From Ulva prolifera (taxonomy: Eukaryota > Chlorophyta > Ulvophyceae > Ulvales > Ulvaceae), in assembly GCA_023078555.1 (NCBI GenBank), contig CM041197.1, forward strand, positions 3,395,999 to 3,459,998: 64,000 nucleotides of DNA, in the 5' to 3' direction. Numbering within the stretch: position 1 is the stretch's first letter; every line of letters starts with the position of its first letter. Under the pieces are notes generated by a model. That model was not told the DNA's origin, did no database searches, and saw only the letters and a list, made by a program, of their open reading frames with translations. The position numbers and the translations under genes are program-made. Positions 56,625 to 64,000 of this stretch are shown piece after piece.

Positions 56625-59600
56625 ATGCTGTTCGAGCCCACGGCGCCTACAGCAGAGCCCGAGCCGGTGATGATCCAGCTGCGGGCGGGCAATATGTCCT
56701 ACCGCGCAGACGACTGCCTCTGCAGCATCAGCGAGGCGGCTGTGCTCCGCAGCAAGGCCTTGGCGCATCTTTCAGAGCACCTCGGGTCGAGGCCGGGCGG
56801 GGTCGTACCGCTGGGTGTCTCCGTCGCGGCGTTCGAGCACTGGTTAGCAGTCGTCAACGACAGGTCCTCGCGGCAGCGTGAGCTGCGCTCGAAGACTGCG
56901 ATGGACCTGCGGGCCGTGCTGGAGGTGCGCCACGTATGTTGAGCTGTGGTGATCTATATACTAGCTAGTGCCATGGCCGCTGTGCCACTGGACCCTTAAG
57001 GACCCTTGCACGTCGCGAGTGGCATATATAGACCAAAAGCGCCCACACCGGAGGGTAAATTCCCGACTAATGCATATATAGTGCTACTTCAGTGACAGCC
57101 TCTCACGCAACGACTCAGGCATGCATCTTTTGTATCGCTGCCACATGGCAGAAGATCGCAACCTCCGCAGGCCCGAGTGAATGGCTGCATCGCCAGCTCT
57201 GCTTAGCAGTCTTGGGTCCCTTTGCAGCATTTCCAGGGCTGCCACCCAGAAATTAAACCTAAACATTCGGAACTATTACATGATCGGGCCCGGCGAACCA
57301 ACACTGCTGCTTAGGTGTGAACGGCTAGGTGTGAACGGTGGTGCTCCTGGATGTCTGCGCGGCGGTTCGCTGATGGCATATGGGCTTATTTTGTCATAAA
57401 AGAGTGGACGGAATTCGAAGAAGACAAACACATGGGCTTACACCAGCATGGGCTTATGTCAACCCTCGTGCAAAACGTGCATGCCCATCAACGCTGTGTC
57501 CAGAGGCGAAATGTGCCACCCGCCCGGTGTGGGAATTTACAAAATTGTGTGGTAGCTGCCTCGCGTCACTGGGACGGGAGCTTGCATGCATGTGGCCATG
57601 GCTTGCCACGATTGCGCAGCCTGGTTTGTGACTTCATTCAACGCGCGCGTTCGAAGTTGAAAAAGTGGGCAGCGTGGCTAGCATACCGTGTCGCACACTG
57701 TCGTGCGCGGCCCCATGATTGATGAAAAATGCTGGCCGATTGGGCGTGACTTCGTGCGGACACCAGGATTCGGATGTCGGTTACTCCCGCGAGCGTTCAG
57801 CCGCAGGGGTGTCACCAGGAAGTCGGAGAGGCAGGCGACACTGCAGGCGCAGCCCGCTCGACGGTGCTACAGAAGAGTAAACGGGTGCATGCGCAGACAA
57901 ACACAGCAAGAGCATGACTGCAACAGCATGTAACACAAGAGCATGTGACAGCAAGAGCATGTGATGTGCGCACGTGCTGTCTTCGTTGTACAACGAAGAC
58001 AGCACTGTACAACGAAGACAGCACTCTGCGGTAACGACTGAGCACAACAATATCGTCCGCTTCAGCCCTCACATACACACCCAACTACCACATGCGCACG
58101 AAGAAGCGAGACAGCAGCGCTACGTATACGCATCGCTGTACATGTGTCACAAGAATGCGCTGCGGTTAACCCAGTCATACGCACCCACGCCACCCACGCC
58201 ACAGTCCCCTGTACAAAGCCCCCCCCCCCCCCCCGCCCCCCCCCTCCACACAAAAGACAGCCTCAGGGGCGTGCCCGTCAGTCTCAGTCCCCTGTGTTGT
58301 GGGGGCCGGGTGTGAGGCTGCTTTATGAAAGATTCATGTTTCACGTTCGTGGCGCTTTGTCCGTTTTCTCACCTGCTGTTGACCCTCCTGTGTACAATCA
58401 TCATTGTCGTCATCTCCTCGAGGGTCACCAACGCTGTAAATGGTCATGGGATCCCTGTACATGATGTGCATGACCGCCCAGATCCATCAGGTGCCACAGA
58501 AGGATAGACAGGTGACACAAGAACAGCTTCATTTGGAGGAGATTTTGTTCCTGTGTATGTCTACGCCCGTTCCCTCTTCTGTGACACATCAATCACAATC
58601 TCTGCTGAGATAGCTAGGCACACTCCAGCCCACCCCACATTCACTGCATTCATCCTCTAGCCCACCCCATGGTCCGTCCAGGAGCTACCTGCAGACATGC
58701 AGACATGTCCTGTAGTTTTCACACTCAACCTGACCTGCAGACATGTCGCCTCTGTGGGATATGTAGGATATCTACAGATGAAACAATTCCAGCTTCTAGC
58801 AACAAGGAAAACATGTCCTGTAGTTTTCACACTCAAACATGGGCAGCCTCACTTCCATCCTGCCTATTGTCCATCCTGCCTCATGTCCCTCTGTCCCTCC
58901 TGCCTCATGTACTGCGGCTGAGTCCATGGATGTTTTCCACACCAGCAGGTCTGATCCATGCAGTTGCTAGCCACTGTTGCACTCTGCATATGTATGTTGA
59001 GCTGGTGCTTGCTGCAATTTGCAGCCAGCTCTATGCCGAGAGGGCTCGGGCTCGAGCAGCAGTGCTAGGCACGCTCAACACACCAGTGCATGAACCACCC
59101 AGTAGGCAATACCTGGTCACAGGGATCACCTGGATGCATGTACAATCTCCAGAATCTGCATACACCTGCTGTGTCTGCGAGTTGGAACATGCTGTCATCA
59201 TCAACGCTGCAGCGCTGGCCATCTCAGGCTGCAGGTAGCATGCAAGCATGCATGCACAATATTAATCTTATACAGTCACTGATGGCATGCATGTGGTCAT
59301 GATTGACCCCAGATGCCGGTAGGCTGGTTGACAGTAATGATAAGTAGCTGCAGCGTTCCACAATCCAGTCCTTTCATGCGTAGGCATGTCGTGATGTATC
59401 AATGCGTGTGCACCCCGTTGAGCTACATTCGATCACCCCGGAGGCTTGTGTGTCCACTGGTGTGGACCGGATGCATGGACAGTGCCATGCCTGTATGTGA
59501 TTGGCAGCCCTCACATGTAACGCACCCATGCAGATTAGAACATAATATGTCTAGCAATAATGCAGAATAGCAATCACAGCTGATATCAATGAAGACGTTG

Positions 59601-61513
59601 GAGGGTGCAGGCGGCGGCGGTGCTCTGCGACACGGAGACGGTGGCCGCGGCGTGCGCCGAGCTCGCCGAGATGCTGCTCGGGCCCTGCCAGCCCGGGGCA
59701 GCCGGCACTGGTGGCCATGCGCCTCACACCGGCCCCATGCACCGCCTGCAGAAGTCCGCGGCAGTCGCGGTATGCCCCCACCCCGTTCCAAGCCCTGTGT
59801 GAGAGTCATGCGGCAGTGCGAGAGATGTCGCGACTGTAGCTGCATCAGCAAATAAGTGCTGTGGGGCACACCGGCCATGCGAATTGTAAGGATTTTGCCC
59901 AGATTACATGCGTCTACACCCTTCAACATGTACAAGTATATATGCGGCAGGTGTTGCTGCATGTGACACGCCCCTTGCATATGTGCCATGGATGCAACCA
60001 TGCATGTGCTACCATGGCACATATGCATCAGCCCCCTTGAAGCGAGTGATCATGCTAAGCTGCCGGCGTTAGTGTGCATATACAATACATGTGCCGCATG
60101 CATATGCAGGTGCTCACCGGTCTGCCGGAGGCCTTGCAGGACGCCATCATCGCCGCCTCGCCCACCGCCAACCCCACGCGCCTACTCAGCACCCTCCCCT
60201 TCAGCCTCTCGACCGCCGCGCTCAACATCCATGCGCCCTCAGCGCCCCCGGCTGCCGCGCCCACCCACCGCCCGATCGTCCGCACCTGGATCGACGGCAC
60301 CGGTCTGCACCTCGCCGCCGCGTATGCACACATGCATGAGACCTCCGCCGCTTCCACTTCCATGCATGTCGCGGTGCTGGAGGTGACCGGCCTGCTTGCA
60401 CAGCGCGGACGGCGCCCACCCTACACCGACGCCGAAATGGCCTCCTTCATCCGCCGAGTGTGTTCGCACTCCGGGCTGCAGGAGCTCTCACTCAACGGCG
60501 TCCGCCTCGGACCGGAGGCCGGCGCGGACCTCCGCCGCGGCCTGCCGGCAATGCATGCGCTGCGGCGCCTCGAGGTGTGCAACGCCGGCGTGAGCCTGCA
60601 TGACACGGTCGGCGCGATCGCGGCGCTGCCGGCGCTCGACACGGTGCGCTTAAGCCACGTCCGTGCGGCGGCAGACGCCGCGCTGTGCTTCGCGGAGCAC
60701 ATCGGCGACATGCATGGGCTGACCGCGCTCGCGCTCTCGGCATGCAAGCTCGACGCCACGGGCTGGCGGGAACTGCTCTCACGTGTGGCCGCGCTGCCGT
60801 GTCTCGCCTCCCTCACCCTCGAGCGGAACAGCCTCGACCTCGGCGGGTGCGAGAGCGCGAGCTGGGCGGTGGTCACGCCGCGCGGCCGCAGCGCGCAGCA
60901 GTGGCGCAGCCTCCGCACGCTCAGCATTGCAAGCATGCGGCGCGGGGCCGTACCCGCCTGCTCCTCCAAGGACTCAAACGCTGTCTCGGAGACCTATAAG
61001 AGGTCGGCCGGTGTTGAAGTTGCGGGGGAGGAACCTGGCGGCTGCGGCCTGGTCACATTTGTGTCCGGGCTGACGGGTCTGACAAGCCTGAGCGTGACGC
61101 AAGCGGCGGTGTCCGGCGCGGAGGCCGCGGCGTTTGCGGCGCCGCTGCGGCAGCTGCGCTCGCTGCAGCTGCTCGGCAACCGCATCACCGCCGGCGGCAT
61201 GCGGCGGCTCGCGCCGGTGCTCGCCACGCTGCGCACGCTCACCAGCCTCGACCTCAGCCTCAACTCCCTCGGCGACGCGGGCGTGTGCATGCTGGCGCAG
61301 CACGTCGGAAAGCTGCAGCAGCTGGAGGTGTGCAAGTTGTGTTCAAACGAGATCGGGGACGTGGGCGCGGACCGCTTCTTCGAGGCGTCGCTGTCGCTGC
61401 CGGCCCTACGCGAGGTCAGCGTCATGTTCAACAGCATCCAACAGTACTCTGACGCGGCGGCAGGATACATGTCTCGATCTGGCAGCAGTGGGTGCCAGCT
61501 GCGCCACGCGTGA
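56625..61513 (+). CDS. POZ/SKP1-like LRR protein, array member 5
   Basis: Exons 56625-56924, 59611-59769 and 60110-61513, all phase 0, about 620 residues. Exon 1 (ATG 56625): VMIQLRAGNMSYRADDCLCS, ISEAAVLRSKALAHLSEHLG, VPLGVSVAAFEHWLAVVND, ending LRAVLE before GTGCGC. Exon 2: AAAVLCDTETVAAACAELAE, acceptor GGGTGCAG, donor GTATGC. Exon 3, acceptor CATATGCAG: VLTGLPEALQDAIIAASPTA, then LRRs (LQELSLNGVRLGPEAGADLR, LTALALSACKLDATGW, LRSLQLLGNRITAGGMRRLA, LTSLDLSLNSLGDAGVCMLA, LEVCKLCSNEIGDVGADRF). The first intron is 2.7 kb, far longer than in the paralogs, and holds a palindrome, a polyC tract and duplicated 26-mers, suggesting insertions. Last gene of the array. Confidence 0.8.
57974..58024. 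repeat. Perfect 32-bp palindrome followed by a repeat of its right arm
   Basis: GTGCTGTCTTCGTTGT and its exact reverse complement are joined with no spacer (57974-58005). TGTACAACGAAGACAGCAC (58006-58024) then repeats the right half. It lies in the first intron of array member 5 and would form a long hairpin in RNA. Confidence 0.95.
58703..58834. repeat. Duplicated 26-mer in intron
   Basis: ACATGTCCTGTAGTTTTCAC plus ACTCAA occurs at 58703-58728 and 58809-58834 without mismatch, within the long intron of array member 5. Confidence 0.9.
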
Positions 61514-62990
61514 GGCAGCGGCCAGATGCGCCATCAGCGGCACACCGGCCGCAATAAGTGTGTGCAGTGGCAGACTCGGCGCCACATGCATCATGTGATC
61601 CGATGTTCATGAAGTCGAACGTAGCTATGTATAACCAATCAGAATGTGAAAATATGTTGAGAGCGAGTCATGAAGATATTATGCGAGGTGCATGCAGCTG
61701 CGGCGGTCAGAGCGGTCAGTGCATTCTCCAGAACCACGCGTGGTTACTATTAGCAGCAGTGGCAGGGTCTGTTAGACGAAGATTCGTCTTCAAAGAAGGT
61801 GTAGATTCATTAGAGCAATGGTTGTAGGTGGCATTACCCAGCAGAGTCTGGTGGGGCGTCGACGCTGCCGGGAGACGGGTGTACATGCAGTCACTGTACC
61901 TACCCCCGCCCGGGCAGTGTGCGCATGCCGCACCGTCACGCATGCGCCATCTGTTGGCGTCCAGGTGCCCCCCCATATGCCCAGGGGTGTTCTCAAGGTG
62001 ACAACCATTGCCTGTGGCGCATGCGGCAGGCTGATTCGCCTGTGTTTGACACAGGGTAGAGTGTGGGGAATCAATGGCCAGGCGGGGCCTGCAGATGGGC
62101 CCGTCTCTGGATGATGTGAGATACATTGAACCCCTGGCAAGGGCTATACGCTTGCTGCCGTTCCCGTAGCATTGCAACAGTGATGTGTAAATAAGAGTTT
62201 GTTACTTTCACCGCCATGCTGGAGTGCCTGCCAGCCGCCTGCGCCTGCCTTCAGGCAATTGCATGCCTTCAGGCGATTGCACCAACGGTGCACTGGGAGA
62301 TGTGATCAGTGACTCTCTCGGAGGCAGGCAGTGCATGTGCGTACATGTGTGCAGCTGCAGCTGCAAGCAAGGAAAACGTACACCGCATTTGGGGCCAGCC
62401 CAACAGATCGGTTGGATGCTCTAGAGCATAGCGCCTGCGCCACAGCAGCTCTGCTGAGCTGAGCCCAGTGTAACAAGCGCGTTGCCTAGTAGACGAGCTT
62501 TTGGGTGTATGTACAGTGTCTCAGGCTGTACATTTCACTCTGGTGTCAAGCAGAAGTTGTAGAAATGGAGCCGTCATCTGTTGCGGAGTCTGAGCAGATG
62601 GCTGCATCTTGCACACTGGACAGCGCTCTTACACAGCAGGCGCACAAGATTCAGCCTCACCTTCCTCTGAGAGGAAACTCCGAAACCTGCCTGCGCAGGG
62701 CGAATGATGAAGCACCCGCGCCAGTCACTTGCAATATACACAGCGGCAACAGCCAGAAACAATCAGCTAGTCACAGCAGCCACCGGCGTACATATACATC
62801 ACACTCTGAATGCCTCATATGAACTTTTGAGCCATGCGAGCCGCAAAATACAACGCAGCCCCAGCAGCGGCCTCTCGAGGCACCCCCAACCAAGATGCCC
62901 CACGAAAAATTAGGCCTGCCTGGCTTACAAGACGACACCCATCAGCTTCAAACAGCACTATAAACAAGAGAAATATGACCAGGTCCCACA
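61514..62990. other. Interval between the LRR array and the minus-strand gene at the edge
   Basis: No supported gene. A short plus-strand frame at 62565-62822 (MEPSSVAESEQMAA) lacks domain content. Confidence 0.4.
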
Positions 62991-63361
62991 CGTTGTGTTG
63001 CATGCGAGCAAGCCAGCTGGCCGTGGCCACTGGTCACTCACGATCGCGATGGCACTTCCGTACGTTCCGGAACACCCACAGCGTGGCGCGCAGGGTCGTC
63101 AGAGGGTGCAGTGGGCCCCAGCCTTTGCGGCCTATGAACTTGCCGGAATCCTCAGCAAGTGCAGCGAGATGTGCGGTGCCTGCCCCCCCCGGCTCTCCAG
63201 TGTTCCACACCGCCCTGACCTCCTTCATGCTCAGCATTGCATCAAAAGGGACCCCCTGCAGCTACAACGCAGTCATTTCTCAATTACCTTCCACTTTTCA
63301 AACAGCTTCAGGGGGCTGCATATCAGCATTGTGCAGCCTAGGGCTCCTGCTGGCCACAACT

Positions 63362-64000
63362 GAGCCGTTCTGATGTGAACGGGGGCAACGCACCGTGCCA
63401 AAGTTATCAAACTTGTGGGACGAGGGGGTGACGATGAGCTGATACATCCGCGCGGCCATCTTCGAGACTGCCCCGTGAGACAGGCGAGCCTGCTCCCCAC
63501 CTCGGTGCCAGATCTTGCCCTGCACCTTCAGCACCGCGAGCGCCCACAGGTTGAAGCAAACGCCCGACAGTCGCAGGGTCGGGAGCAGCTGCAGTGTCGC
63601 GGACACGAGCGCGTCCTGCGTCTCCGGCGGGACTGCACGCTGCCCCTTCGAAAACGCCCACCAGATGCATATAACATCTTGTTTTGACATGGCTGAAGCA
63701 TGCCGGACTGTCGCGGACTGGAGTGCGGCATGCGCGCCGTCAGGCAGGGCAAGCCCAAACACTGCGAAGGTGTGAAAGAACACAGCTGCTGTGAGTGTAT
63801 CTCCCTCTAGAGTACTCACTGATGCATGCAGCCTGTGTTTAACTCCAATAGACAAGATTACAGAGGTATACACTAAGTAGAAGTATACCTGTGAAAGAAC
63901 ACAGCTGCTGTGAGTGTCTCCCTCTAGAGTACTCACAGATTCATGCAGCCTGCATTCAACATGCTGAGTTATACCAACTCAGCAGACTATGTGTCCACAA
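63362..64000 (-). CDS. Helical-repeat protein fragment (FASTK/HPR-like), runs off the window
   Basis: The main exon lies roughly between 63770 and 63362 on the minus strand, opening after a CTTCGCAG acceptor with VFGLALPDGAHAALQSATV. It then has MSKQDVICIWWAFSKGQRAV and LLPTLRLSGVCFNLWALAVL, two copies of the N/C..WA(F/L)(S/A) helix pattern seen in algal organelle RNA-binding repeat proteins (TBC2/HPR and FASTK-like). The gene continues to the right of the window. Candidate downstream minus-strand pieces near 63237-63034 and 63030-62815 (the latter with a membrane-like WDLVIFLLFIVLF stretch) may or may not belong to it. Function and length are open. Confidence 0.4.
63772..63960. repeat. Direct repeat of about 70 bp at a probable intron
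   Basis: GTGAAAGAACACAGCTGCTG and the following 50 bp occur at 63772-63843 and 63891-63960 with a few differences (including a 2-base indel after GAGTGT), separated by about 47 bp. The copies flank the upstream side of the helical-repeat exon. Confidence 0.9.

Noticed and set aside
58669-59238. Plus-strand 189-residue frame within the first intron of array member 5
   Set aside because: No domain, contains the duplicated 26-mer, and lies between two exons that splice in frame in all paralogs.

Overview
This window reads as nuclear DNA of a GC-rich unicellular eukaryote, most plausibly a green or other photosynthetic protist (inference, moderate to low confidence). The evidence is multi-exon genes with GT-AG introns, many 3' splice sites inside a CATGCAG or TGCATGCAG context, ribonuclease-inhibitor-type LRR proteins, a CACTA/EnSpm-type DNA transposon, RLE-type non-LTR retrotransposons, and abundant minisatellites and C-homopolymers. 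There are no operons, Shine-Dalgarno sites or CRISPR arrays, and I saw no tRNA or rRNA gene.

Layout. 0.4-2.8 kb: a secreted, cysteine-rich phospholipase-A2-fold gene with an apparent one-base frameshift at its His-Asp active site. 3-9 kb: gene-poor repeat territory with direct repeats, two copies of a diverged dispersed repeat, a degenerate retrotransposon tail, a lone CACTA terminus and a 27-bp minisatellite. 10.3-14.2 kb: a non-LTR retrotransposon with an uninterrupted 1199-aa ORF (RT, zinc knuckle, endonuclease-like domain). 15-18 kb: minisatellite and short dispersed motifs. 18.3-28.5 kb: a CACTA-type transposon with a multi-exon Tnp2-like transposase on the minus strand, a 174-bp tandem repeat in the divergent intergenic region, a second unrecognised gene on the plus strand, GGGGCA-rich subterminal repeats and a right terminus. 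29.3-36.5 kb: two paralogous membrane-protein genes flanking another retrotransposon tail and a small inverted-repeat element.

37.7-61.5 kb: the most striking part, five paralogous genes (one minus, four plus). Each is built from a short N-terminal POZ/BTB-or-SKP1-like exon, a small helical exon starting with a [VA]A..L.D-like motif, and a large LRR exon. Every junction I could place is phase 0. By domain logic they could be substrate adaptors for a cullin-type ubiquitin ligase or LRR sensors; this is inference. 63-64 kb: the edge of a helical-repeat gene continuing past the window.

Exon boundaries come from reading frames, splice motifs and comparison among paralogs; no transcript data were available.
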